Shown: piece after piece, positions 45,723 through 54,220 of the stretch
Numbering within the stretch: the first letter of the stretch is position 1
Layout: each line of letters starts with the position of its first letter
Source of the DNA: CAZHPA01 sp964533945
GTDB taxonomy: Bacteria > Bacillota > Clostridia > Lachnospirales > WRBF01
Length of the DNA stretch: 64,000 bases
Reading direction: 5' to 3'
Assembly: GCA_964533945.1 (NCBI GenBank)
Contig: CAZHPA010000005.1
Location: 19,203 to 83,202 of the forward strand
Position numbers and translations under genes: made by a program
Notes under the pieces: model-generated
What the model saw: the letters and a program-made list of their open reading frames with translations, nothing else
Told to the model about the DNA's origin: nothing
The model's database searches: none

Positions 45723-46064
45723 ACGTTTAAAAAAATATATATGTTGCTTAAAGAAAATGGATTTAACGTTTATTCTATAGGGCAGCATGAAGGAATTTGC
45801 AACGAGCCTTATGTTGTAATTGGCGAAAACGGGCAATTCCCGTTTTCAAAGCCTCAAATTGTATATAGCATCGTTGACATTATGCTATTTTACCCTATAG
45901 GAAAATATACGGAATTTTCAGATTTTGTTGAAGCAGTTAGAGAATGCTTGAAGCAAATTCGAGAGTTGAAAAATATGTGCGAAATGAGTGCAATTGTTAT
46001 AGACCACGAGTTAAAAGCATATACGCAAACTATTAAGTATCAGGTTTATAAAAGGAGGGCGTAG
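45723..46064 (+). CDS. Phage tail-completion (gp17-like) protein with non-ATG start
   Basis: About 113 residues, small mixed alpha-beta protein (FKKIYMLLKENGFNVYSIG...YVVIGENGQFP) typical of tail terminators in this gene position. GGAGGGGGG (45708-45716) is 6 nt before an in-frame ACG at 45723; the first ATG (45741) is 24 nt away and loses a strand, TTG at 45690 lies before the binding site. The ACG start is inferred. Confidence 0.72.
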   Translation, partial: TFKKIYMLLKENGFNVYSIGQHEGICNEPYVVIGENGQFPFSKPQIVYSIVDIMLFYPIGKYTEFSDFVEAVRECLKQIRELKNMCEMSAIVIDHELKAYTQTIKYQVYKRRA

Positions 46065-46066
46065 CT

Positions 46067-46609
46067 ATGGTAATTGAAAAAGCTTTAACAGGAGTTGCAT
46101 TAGTTGTTTTAAAAGATAAAAAAAATAAAACCTATTCTTTTACAACGGCAACGATGGCTAATGCAAAAGTTAATATTGAAGAAGGCAAAAAGACAGAGCT
46201 TATAATTAAAGGCGTACTTAAAGCTCAAAAGAAATTTGATTCAACAATTAAAGGTGTTGATGTTGAATTTCAAGATAATATGTTTTTGCCCGAAGTTGTT
46301 GCATTACTTCAAGGCGGAACTGTTGAAAAAGATACTCAAGGAAGGTTTGTTAAATATACACCTATACCAGCAGGAACTGCACCAAACCTTGAAAGCTTTG
46401 ATGTTGAAATTTATACAGAAGAAACAGACACAAGCGGTCAAACGCTTAGGTATGCCAAATTAACACTTCCAAACGGAAAAGGGGAGCCTGTGGAACTTAA
46501 CTTTGAAGATGATAAGTTTTTTTCGGCAAAATATGTTATTAAAACGTATCCAGCGTATGGCGAGCCACCTTATAAAATAGAAATGGTTACTAGCTTGCCT
46601 GCAATTTAA
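46067..46609 (+). CDS. Phage major tail tube protein
   Basis: 180 residues, beta-rich, with acidic-polar strands and FDVEIYTEETDTSGQ, lying just before the chaperone and tape measure as expected. Likely polymerises into the tail tube around the tape measure. AGGAGG precedes the ATG. Confidence 0.82.
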   Translation: MVIEKALTGVALVVLKDKKNKTYSFTTATMANAKVNIEEGKKTELIIKGVLKAQKKFDSTIKGVDVEFQDNMFLPEVVALLQGGTVEKDTQGRFVKYTPIPAGTAPNLESFDVEIYTEETDTSGQTLRYAKLTLPNGKGEPVELNFEDDKFFSAKYVIKTYPAYGEPPYKIEMVTSLPAI

Positions 46610-46645
46610 TAAAATATTGCTATATCAAAAGAAAGGGGGAACAAT

Positions 46646-47044
46646 ATGGAGTTAAATAAAATAGCACAAGGAGAAGTTGTTAAACTTTCGCCTTTTATTT
46701 CAGATGAACCATTTGTTGTTAGGCTAAAGCGTCCATCACTGTTACAGCTTGCAGCAAGCGGAAAAATTCCAAATCCGCTTTTAGGTGTTGCAGAACAGCT
46801 TTTTAATGGCAACTTTAGCAATTCTAAGCAAAACATTAAAGAAACAGCAGAATTTCTTTTGCTTATTGCCAAAAACGCTTTAGTTTTTCCAACATTCGAT
46901 GAGCTTTGCGAAAAAGAAATTAATTTAACAGATTTACAGCTAATTGAAATTTTTAACTACACACAAATGGGAGTTAAAGCTTTGGAAAATTTTCGTGGCT
47001 TCAAAGGAAGTTATGAGAATACTGACGCTTTGCATGACATATAA
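46646..47044 (+). CDS. Tail assembly chaperone, first part
   Basis: 132 residues, helical, located between tail tube and tape measure. PFVVRLKRPSLLQLAASGKIPNPL is seen in many siphophage chaperones. AAAGGGGG precedes the ATG. It overlaps the next reading frame; the pair probably corresponds to the gpG/gpGT arrangement. Confidence 0.75.
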   Translation: MELNKIAQGEVVKLSPFISDEPFVVRLKRPSLLQLAASGKIPNPLLGVAEQLFNGNFSNSKQNIKETAEFLLLIAKNALVFPTFDELCEKEINLTDLQLIEIFNYTQMGVKALENFRGFKGSYENTDALHDI

Positions 47045-47210
47045 AACAAAACCCAGCGAAATTTTAAAGCTTGATGATGAATATACCGCCTTTTGCTTTG
47101 ATGAAGCGCTAAGCTATATTTTGAATGAGCTTTTAAAACAAAATGGCAAAATCCCAAAATGGGATAATCGAAGCGATAATTTAATTTCATTTTTGCTAAA
47201 TGGACTTTGA
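47034..47210 (+). CDS. Tail assembly chaperone, second part
   Basis: 58 residues in the +1 frame relative to the preceding gene, open until 47210. The ATG at 47034 overlaps the first gene's stop region (ATGACATATAA). Either reinitiation at this ATG or ribosomal frameshifting would express it. No classical slippery heptamer is visible in the overlap, so reinitiation looks simpler. A longer start at 46944 is possible by frame. Confidence 0.6.
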   Translation: MTYKTKPSEILKLDDEYTAFCFDEALSYILNELLKQNGKIPKWDNRSDNLISFLLNGL

Positions 47211-47219
47211 GGTGGTTTT

Positions 47220-48314
47220 ATGGCTATAAACGCAGGTACAGTTGCGGCTTATTTAACGCTTGATACAAGCAAATATTTGCAATCTTTAAAAGACGCAACA
47301 GAACAAACACGGCTTTTCAAAACATCAAGCGGCGAAGCTAACGTATCACTCGAACTGCTTAAAAACACAGCTTCTATTACTGAAATGTATATTGGCAAAA
47401 ATTTATCGGGGCAAATTAAAAGCACAACCGAAAACGTTTCGCTGCTTGATAAAGTTTTTTCAGAACTTAATAATGCACTTTCAAAAACAGAACATATAGA
47501 AGCTGTAATTCAAAACTTAGGAAAACTATCTAATGAAGCTGTTTTTACGGCAGCTTCATTAGGGGATTTAAGCAACACTGTTACAACTGAAATGCTTTTT
47601 AATTTCGACTTGCTTATGGATAAAAAGAAATTATCATTTAAAGAAGAATTAGAAGAATTTGGGAAAACAGAACAAGAAAAAGTAATAATTTTTTCAACAG
47701 AGCTTACAAAAAGAGAACAAATGCTTAAAAAATCACTTGATGAAAACAAAACAGTATTAAAAAGTTTTGTTCCAACATTTGCAAGCATAGGCGAAGAATA
47801 TGGCAATGCTCTATTAAACGGTATTCAATCAACACGAAACAGAATACTTAATTATATTTCGCAAATTGCATCAGCAGTTAGAAATGCGGCAAATTACGGC
47901 TCATATACTCCATATTTCAATGGATATTCAAGCGGCACAAATAATGCTGCAGCAGGGCTTTCTGTTGTAGGCGAAAACGGTATGCCTGAAATTGTTGATT
48001 TTTCAGGAGGAGAGCAAGTTGTTAATTTCAAAGACAGCATTCAGCTATTAAATACAGCAGCAAAAACAGCGTTTGAATATAGTAATGCTTTTGCTGATAT
48101 TTTGTATTCAAATAAAAATGTAAATAAAGATACAAACTTCGACTACAACCAGCTATCAAATACTATTGTAAACGCTGTTACAAATGCCATTGAAAAAAGC
48201 GTTAAGCCTAACATCGTTTATAGCCCTACTTATAACAGCCCAGCAGAAGCTTCTATTTCTGAACTTATGCAACAAGATAAAATTAATTTGCGGCGCATTG
48301 GGCTTGGTTTTTAA
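47220..48314 (+). CDS. Short tail tape measure protein
   Basis: 364 residues, unusually short for a tape measure. N-terminal INAGTVAAYLTLDTSKYLQSLKDA is typical of these proteins. A central helical region of about 190 residues precedes a C-terminal part with the phage-typical GLSVVGENGMPEIVDFSGGEQV. If it sets the length, the tail would be short, of the order of 50 nm by the usual 0.15 nm per residue. GAGGTGG before the ATG. Confidence 0.82.
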   Translation: MAINAGTVAAYLTLDTSKYLQSLKDATEQTRLFKTSSGEANVSLELLKNTASITEMYIGKNLSGQIKSTTENVSLLDKVFSELNNALSKTEHIEAVIQNLGKLSNEAVFTAASLGDLSNTVTTEMLFNFDLLMDKKKLSFKEELEEFGKTEQEKVIIFSTELTKREQMLKKSLDENKTVLKSFVPTFASIGEEYGNALLNGIQSTRNRILNYISQIASAVRNAANYGSYTPYFNGYSSGTNNAAAGLSVVGENGMPEIVDFSGGEQVVNFKDSIQLLNTAAKTAFEYSNAFADILYSNKNVNKDTNFDYNQLSNTIVNAVTNAIEKSVKPNIVYSPTYNSPAEASISELMQQDKINLRRIGLGF

Positions 48315-48334
48315 AAAAGAAAGGGGTGGCATAA

Positions 48335-49207
48335 ATTAAACTTGAATATATTAACAAACACACAAAAAATTCGGTTGTTTTTGGAAATGAAGCGCCGTTT
48401 TTTTATTTAAGCCAAAAAGGAATGGACGGAAGCGGAGGGGACGCTATTTTAGTTAAAGCACCGCTTCAGTATGGGCAAACTTATTTAGGGGCAAATATTA
48501 GCGAAAGACTTATTACGGTTGAATGCTGCTTAGTTACTAGTTCAGCTCAAGAAGAAGAAGTGTTAAGGCAAACTTTAATTTCAACATTAAATCCTTTAGC
48601 AGTTGGTGATTTAATTGTTTATGGGGAAACGTTCGAAAAAATGTTTCCAGATGTTCAAGTTGTAGATGGTCCAGTTTTTAAAGATGCTAATTACACTTTG
48701 CCTGATGGAATTTTATATTTTAACTTTACTGTTGTTGTGCCACAAAACTTTGCAACCGACTTAAATTTAAGTAACCACACTTTAGTGGAAGTTGAGCCTC
48801 TTTTTGAATTTATACTTAAATTTGATGACTATGTTGAATTTGGAAATATTGCAAGCGGAAATATTGTTATCGACAACACAGGAGATGCCGAAGCCGCTTT
48901 AGCTATTGAAATACCCGGGCCTGTTCATACCCCGACTATAAAAAATTTAACAACAGGGGAATTTATACGAATTTTTACTCCTATTGCAGCTAACGAAACT
49001 ATGCATATTAACACAGGCTTTGGCAATAAATCGGTTGTAATAAAAGATGATAACGGAAATTCAAGAAATGCTTTTCATTACATTGATTTAAACAGCACTT
49101 TTTTTAGGCTGAAAGTTGGCTTAAACAATGTTGAATTTAGGGCAGAAGTTGGCAACGATACAGCAAATATTAAAATTAGATATAGAAAAGTTTATTTAGG
49201 AATTTAG
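48335..49207 (+). CDS. Distal tail protein (siphophage Dit-like) with apparent AUU start
   Basis: 290 residues from an ATT at 48335, which is 5 nt after AAAGGGGTGG. The segment from ATT reads (M)KLEYINKHTKNSVVFGNEAPFFYL, the normal N-terminus of Dit proteins of this group. The first ATG (48422) would remove 29 residues including that region, and has no binding site. The C-terminal domain has the galectin-like beta pattern (VEFGNIASGNIVIDNTGDAEA). Confidence 0.82.
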   Translation: MKLEYINKHTKNSVVFGNEAPFFYLSQKGMDGSGGDAILVKAPLQYGQTYLGANISERLITVECCLVTSSAQEEEVLRQTLISTLNPLAVGDLIVYGETFEKMFPDVQVVDGPVFKDANYTLPDGILYFNFTVVVPQNFATDLNLSNHTLVEVEPLFEFILKFDDYVEFGNIASGNIVIDNTGDAEAALAIEIPGPVHTPTIKNLTTGEFIRIFTPIAANETMHINTGFGNKSVVIKDDNGNSRNAFHYIDLNSTFFRLKVGLNNVEFRAEVGNDTANIKIRYRKVYLGI

Positions 49208-49233
49208 CTAGAAATTAATTAGGAGGTTATGAT

Positions 49234-50118
49234 ATGGCTGAATGGAGCTGTTTTTTTAATAGCTTTGAGCATGATAGGCGGTACACAGCGGCTGAATTTG
49301 CCGAATATTTTTCAAGCTTAATTGGAAATGGCATTTTTCAAGGCGGAAACAATTTAAAAGTTAACGAATATAGAAATATGGACATATCTGTTGGAACAGG
49401 GAAAGCTTTTATTAATGGCTACTATTATGTTAACAAGGAAGCACCAAAAACATTAACGCTTTCTAATTCACATGTTACATTGCCAAGAATTGATAAAGTT
49501 GTTTTAAGGCTTAATTTATCGCAATCGGAAAGATTAATTACGGCAACTATAAAGGAAGGAACGCCAAGTTCAAACCCAACTCCTCCCGAATTACAGCGTA
49601 ACAACGCTATATGGGAACTTGGGCTTGCAGACATTCGGGTTAATGCTTCAACTACTCACATTACCCAATCAAACATTACAGATTTAAGACTTTCAAGCGA
49701 TTTTTGCGGTATTGTTACAGGATTTTTAGAACAGCCCGATTTAAACAGCGTATTTAATCAGTATTCTAGTAAGTTTGGCGAAATTACTAACTTTTGGGAT
49801 AATTGGTTCAATCAAACAAGTAGTTCCTATTACGGTTGGTTTAACCAATCTAAGGCGGAACTTTATTCATATGTTAGCACCGATTTTGATGATTGGTCTA
49901 GGCGTTCTGGATATCAGTTAACAACAACGTTTGCAGCAGATGGAAGTATAGCCGAAATAATTAAAAATATAAACAACAATTCTTTATTTGCAACACGGCT
50001 TACAGAATTTTTAAGCAATGGGAGAATTAAAGAAACAATTTCATTTGCAGAGCCGCCTTTAACAGCTACAAAATTAACAACATTTTCGGCAACCGATATA
50101 ATTTGCACTTATTCTTAG
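49234..50118 (+). CDS. Phage baseplate or tail-tip structural protein
   Basis: 294 residues. The N-terminal half (WSCFFNSFEHDRRYTAAEFAEYFSSLIGNG...NMDISVGTGKAFINGYYY) is seen in upper baseplate and tail-tip proteins of Firmicutes phages. The C-terminal half has a repetitive helical stretch around WFNQTSSSYYGWFNQSK. Receptor-binding role inferred from the gene position only. AGGAGG before the ATG. Confidence 0.7.
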   Translation: MAEWSCFFNSFEHDRRYTAAEFAEYFSSLIGNGIFQGGNNLKVNEYRNMDISVGTGKAFINGYYYVNKEAPKTLTLSNSHVTLPRIDKVVLRLNLSQSERLITATIKEGTPSSNPTPPELQRNNAIWELGLADIRVNASTTHITQSNITDLRLSSDFCGIVTGFLEQPDLNSVFNQYSSKFGEITNFWDNWFNQTSSSYYGWFNQSKAELYSYVSTDFDDWSRRSGYQLTTTFAADGSIAEIIKNINNNSLFATRLTEFLSNGRIKETISFAEPPLTATKLTTFSATDIICTYS

Positions 50119-50130
50119 GCGGTGGATTTC

Positions 50131-51240
50131 TTGAATAATAAAGGAGTTAGAGTTTTAAGCAATTCACTTGCTTTTTTAGGTGAAATTGACAATTTCGAAG
50201 AGCTTATTTTCACAACACGCCTAACAAGCTTTGGGGAATTTGAAATAGTAATAAACAAAAACAAGCCGGAAAGCCAGCTTTTACAGCATGGAAACATTTT
50301 GTTTTTAGATGCAAGCAAAGCAGGAATAATAGAACACGTTGAAATTCGCTTTAACAAAGGATTAGAAATAGTTTTTGCAAGCGGCTTTTCACTTTTACAT
50401 ATTATTTCCAAGCGAATTACTTTCCCTTTTTCTAAATTGAATAAATGGAAACTAAACAGCAATGGAGAAAACGTTATTAAGTCTTTAATGGATTACAATT
50501 TAGGAAATACAGTGCAAAGCGCAAATCGAAAGATGGAACGGGTTTTAATTGCACCAAATCAAAACAGAGGCAGCCAAATAGAATTTGAAACCGAATTTGA
50601 ACAGCTTAACTATGAAATTGAGCGAATTGCAAATTCTACGGATTTAGGAATTAAAATGACGCTTGATACTTTAAATAAAAAGTTTGTATTTGATGTGTTT
50701 TGCGGAAAAGACTTAACTATAAATCAAAATACACAGCCTCCTGTTATTTTTGCCTTAGAATATGATAATATTGCAAACCAAAATTTCACGCTAAGTTCTG
50801 TAGGTTATAAAAATGTAGCAATTGTTGCCACTGATATTGTTGAAATTAAAGGCGTTCAAGATAGAACTATAGTTAAAGTTAATGACGAAATTTGTGGAGA
50901 AGAAAGACGAGAAGTTTTTGTTAATGGCAGACTTGCTTCTAAAGAAGGGCAAGGAAGTGAAGCGTTAAAGCTTGAGCAATACGGCAAAGAAAAGCTTTTG
51001 GGTATGCCATTTATTAATATGTTGGAAGGTACAATTAACCCAAACGATATAATGAAATATGGTAAAGATTATTTTTTGGGGGATACCGTCACAATGAAAT
51101 ACGACAAAACAACGCTTAATTCCAAAATAACCGAAGTTACTGAAAAATGGACTGTTAAAGACGGATATTCAATTGATTGTACTTTTGGTAATAAAACGCC
51201 AACGCTAATCGACAAAATAAAACAAGAATTAAGGGGTTGA
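50131..51240 (+). CDS. Gp37-like tail protein (siphovirus ReqiPepy6 type)
   Basis: 369 residues. Pattern FEELIFTTRLTSFGEFEIVINKN and LFLDASKAGIIEHVEI match the ReqiPepy6 Gp37-like family, a tail-associated protein. Internally GKDYFLGDTVTMKYD near the end. TTG at 50131 has GGCGGTGG 5 nt upstream; GTG at 50122 is an alternative. Confidence 0.8.
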   Translation: MNNKGVRVLSNSLAFLGEIDNFEELIFTTRLTSFGEFEIVINKNKPESQLLQHGNILFLDASKAGIIEHVEIRFNKGLEIVFASGFSLLHIISKRITFPFSKLNKWKLNSNGENVIKSLMDYNLGNTVQSANRKMERVLIAPNQNRGSQIEFETEFEQLNYEIERIANSTDLGIKMTLDTLNKKFVFDVFCGKDLTINQNTQPPVIFALEYDNIANQNFTLSSVGYKNVAIVATDIVEIKGVQDRTIVKVNDEICGEERREVFVNGRLASKEGQGSEALKLEQYGKEKLLGMPFINMLEGTINPNDIMKYGKDYFLGDTVTMKYDKTTLNSKITEVTEKWTVKDGYSIDCTFGNKTPTLIDKIKQELRG

Positions 51241-51245
51241 ATTAA

Positions 51246-51932
51246 TTGAGTTGGGCAGAAATTAAAAAATCAGTAAATAGTAATGTTATTTTTCCTTTAA
51301 ATGAAATCGGTTTAAACAAGGTAACTTTTACAACAAACAGCACATGGACTTGCCCCGACGGAGTTAATGTTGTTTATGCAACGGGTATTGCAGCGGGAGG
51401 AGATGGGGGAACTGCCGGGATTTTTTCTACGAATATTGAATGCGGAGGAGGCGGTGGCGACCGTGGGCAATTTTGCTTTAGAAGACCTATAAAAGTTACT
51501 CCTAACCAAACATATTCTGTAACCGTTGGAGCAGGAGATACAGTTTTTCATACGCTAACTCTTAAAAAAGGTACTGGCGGCAATAGTGGAAGTGACGGAG
51601 GTACTGGCGGCGGAAACGGAGGCGGAAACGGTGCTAGAATTAGCGCAACCGGAGGTTATTATCAGCCCGCAACTAAAGGCAAAGGAACTAATGGAGGCAA
51701 TACGCTAATTAGATATTCAACCATTACAGGTAATCCCATTATAGCGTTTGGGGGCGGTGGTGCTGGTGCTCCAGAATTTATTGGAACAGTTATTACTGAT
51801 GCAAAAGGCTATGGTGGAAATACTGGTTCTTCCCCAGGCATTTATGGAGCAGGCGGAGGAGGTGGCGCGTATGACGGAGGAAGCGGACTTGGCACAAAAG
51901 GTTCAAATGGTGTGTTGGCGTTGGAATGGTAA
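51246..51932 (+). CDS. Glycine-rich phage tail fibre protein
   Basis: 228 residues. WTCPDGVNVVYATGIAAGGDGG, followed by many glycine-rich loops, matches glycine-rich adhesin-type tail fibre tips. TTG start, GGGG upstream. Such domains usually vary between strains as they contact the receptor. Confidence 0.8.
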   Translation: MSWAEIKKSVNSNVIFPLNEIGLNKVTFTTNSTWTCPDGVNVVYATGIAAGGDGGTAGIFSTNIECGGGGGDRGQFCFRRPIKVTPNQTYSVTVGAGDTVFHTLTLKKGTGGNSGSDGGTGGGNGGGNGARISATGGYYQPATKGKGTNGGNTLIRYSTITGNPIIAFGGGGAGAPEFIGTVITDAKGYGGNTGSSPGIYGAGGGGGAYDGGSGLGTKGSNGVLALEW

Positions 51933-51944
51933 TAGGAGGTTAAC

Positions 51945-52289
51945 ATGTATATAAAACGTTCCGATACAGTAAATCTGAGTTTTAAAATTAAAATTTCAGA
52001 TATTTTTTTATGTCCACACCAAAACGATAAAATTTACATTACAATAAAGGAAGAAATTGGCGCAAACTCTCCTATTGTTTTGCAAAAATCATATCCTGAA
52101 AACATTAGCTTTGATAAGGAAAAATTAAGCTTTACCACAAAATTTACACAAGAAGAAAGCGCGCTGTTAACAAAAGACACATATTACTGTGATGTTAAAA
52201 TCTATTTAAAAGATAACGATTTTTATGTGTCTAGCGATAATATAGAATTAATTCATGTTTATGGCACTGTAAACGGCGTTGTTTCATAA
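51945..52289 (+). CDS. Hypothetical phage tail-region protein
   Basis: 114 residues, all-beta by pattern (YIKRSDTVNLSFKIKISDIF...). Not recognised. Between two fibre genes; AGGAGG before the ATG. May be a chaperone or small fibre. Confidence 0.65.
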   Translation: MYIKRSDTVNLSFKIKISDIFLCPHQNDKIYITIKEEIGANSPIVLQKSYPENISFDKEKLSFTTKFTQEESALLTKDTYYCDVKIYLKDNDFYVSSDNIELIHVYGTVNGVVS

Positions 52290-52318
52290 TAGCTTAATAA
52301 TAGGAGGTGATTAAACAA

Positions 52319-53017
52319 ATGACTTTTGTTTTTGATAGTAATCTGGAAATTGTTAAAGGCTCAGATGGCAAATCTGCATACGAATTAGCAGTTGAAAACG
52401 GTTTTAACGGAACTATAGAACAATGGCTTGAAAGCTTAAAACTTGGACAAGGAGTATCAACGGCAAGTAGCATAAATTTAGATGGATATTTAATAGGCAA
52501 AGATACAACTAGTGCTATAAATTCATCAACAAGCCTTTTAAAAGCAATAAGTTTGCTTGAAGCTGGGAAGATGGTTTATCGTGTTTATAATACATCTGAT
52601 GTTAGCGTTTCTTCAGGTTTAGATACACCCCAGTACAGACTGCCCGGAATACATGTTTTTAATTCTCCACCAGAAAATAGCTATGGTTTTCCTGCAGATT
52701 TTGACTTTACAACTACTTATACAAATGCAGCATTACTAAGCATTCCTATTGCTGCCGTAACTTCTTTCAATAATAATGCTTTAAGCCTTTACCAAAGACA
52801 AGCCTACCAAATGCTATTTAAAGCAGCAGATAGTAGAATTTGGATTAGGTATTGGAGTGGCGGGACTGAAGTTAGTAAATGGGAGTTGCTTGTTGGAAAA
52901 AATGGCAGCATAGTCAATTCTGCATATGAAGCGGCAAAAAGCGGCGGATTTAACGGGACAGAATCTGAATTTAATACAGCTCTTGCAAAAATCTGTAATG
53001 CTAATACTGCAACTTAA
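52319..53017 (+). CDS. Phage tail fibre-like protein
   Basis: 232 residues. It carries two copies of the SAYELAVENGFNGT-type motif (N-terminal SDGKSAYELAVENGF and C-terminal NSAYEAAKSGGFNGTESEF) common in fibre and collar proteins. AGGAGG; start at ATG 52319 as the GTG at 52307 is inside the binding site. Confidence 0.7.
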   Translation: MTFVFDSNLEIVKGSDGKSAYELAVENGFNGTIEQWLESLKLGQGVSTASSINLDGYLIGKDTTSAINSSTSLLKAISLLEAGKMVYRVYNTSDVSVSSGLDTPQYRLPGIHVFNSPPENSYGFPADFDFTTTYTNAALLSIPIAAVTSFNNNALSLYQRQAYQMLFKAADSRIWIRYWSGGTEVSKWELLVGKNGSIVNSAYEAAKSGGFNGTESEFNTALAKICNANTAT

Positions 53018-53284
53018 GCTATTTCAAGTATATAGAAAATGGGTAAACAGCAGCTTCTAATGCAACATAGGAAAGCTAAACAAAATACAAAATAAGCAAA
53101 AACTTAATGTTTATTTTTAAGAACACAAAAACAGAAGCATAGCTTGCTGCACTTTATTTAAAGAGAATGAATAATATAAATTAAGCTATTTTTTAAATAA
53201 AAGTTTTATACTTTGTTTTTAGTTATAGCTTGATAAGTTTAATTTTAGTTTTATTGTATTTTTATGCAAAAAGGAGTTGATTTT
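53018..53284. other. Noncoding gap in the cassette before lysis genes
   Basis: 267 nt with no gene. AT-rich; an imperfect long-range repeat pair (GCAGCTTCT near 53048 and AGAAGC...GCTGC near 53133-53152) could fold. It may hold a separate signal for the lysis genes; no promoter of usual form is evident. Confidence 0.5.
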
Positions 53285-53935
53285 ATGCGTGATATAAGCT
53301 TATTATATCCCGAATTACAAACTATTGTTGAAAAGTTTTTGGCAGACTGTAAAGCAGCCGGCTTACCTGTTATAATAACAGAAACATGGCGAAGTAAAGA
53401 AGAGCAAGATGCGCTTTATGCTAAAGGAAGAACGGCACCAGGTAATATTGTAACAAATGTTAAATATCCTGATAGTATGCACAATTGGGGCGTTGCTTTC
53501 GACTTTGCAAGAAATGTTAGAGGCAAAGAATATGACGATTCGGATGGATTTTTTGCTAAAGTAGGAAATATAGGAAAAAAATATGGCTTAACTTGGGGTG
53601 GCGATTGGAAAAGCTTTGTAGATAAACCACATCTTGAAATGACAAAATTTAATATTAAAGACTTAAAAGCAAAATACGGAACACCCGATAATTTTAAAAG
53701 TACATGGAAAAAGGCAAATGTTTCCGAAGCTCCAAAAGCAGAGACACCAAAGCCAGAAGCCAAAAGCCAAAATAAAGTTATTCAAAAACCTGAAATAGAT
53801 ATCGAAACAGCAATTAACATACTCATTGAAAATAAAATAATTACAAGCCCGGATTATTGGCTTAAAAACTATAATAAGCTTGAATATTTAGACAAGCTTA
53901 TTATAAATATGGCAAAAAGGTTGGTGTCGGTATGA
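53285..53935 (+). CDS. M15-family peptidase, endolysin
   Basis: 216 residues. D-Ala-D-Ala carboxypeptidase or L-Ala-D-Glu peptidase fold (like Ply500). Zinc ligands His66 and Asp73 (SMHNWGVAFDF) and His116 (KPHLEM). After a Lys/Pro-rich linker (about 130-165) is a C-terminal helical domain possibly for wall binding. AAGGAG before the ATG at 53285. Probably degrades host peptidoglycan for release. Overlaps the holin start by 4 nt. Confidence 0.9.
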   Translation: MRDISLLYPELQTIVEKFLADCKAAGLPVIITETWRSKEEQDALYAKGRTAPGNIVTNVKYPDSMHNWGVAFDFARNVRGKEYDDSDGFFAKVGNIGKKYGLTWGGDWKSFVDKPHLEMTKFNIKDLKAKYGTPDNFKSTWKKANVSEAPKAETPKPEAKSQNKVIQKPEIDIETAINILIENKIITSPDYWLKNYNKLEYLDKLIINMAKRLVSV

Positions 53936-54201
53936 AAATAAATTGGAGTGTTCGATTTAAAAATCCACTATTTATAGCACAGGCTATAGGGGCAATTGTA
54001 GCTCCCATTTTAGTTTACTTTAACGTTCAAGTAAGCGATATAACAACATGGCAGGCAATGTTTGATATTATTACTAAAGCAATTCAAAACCCTTTTATTG
54101 TATTTAATATTGGGCTTGCTATTTTTAATGCTATAACAGACCCAACAACAGCAGGAATTTCAGACAGCGAAAGGGCTTTAAGTTATTCAAAGCCCCAATG
54201 A
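53932..54201 (+). CDS. Holin, phi LC3 family
   Basis: 89 residues. NWSVRFKNPLFIAQAIGAIVAPILVYF, one hydrophobic segment, then FIVFNIGLAIFNAITDPTTAGISDSERAL typical of LC3-type holins. Coupled by overlapping stop and start to the endolysin. Confidence 0.9.
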   Translation: MKINWSVRFKNPLFIAQAIGAIVAPILVYFNVQVSDITTWQAMFDIITKAIQNPFIVFNIGLAIFNAITDPTTAGISDSERALSYSKPQ

Positions 54202-54220
54202 AAATAAGGTGGTTTAACAT

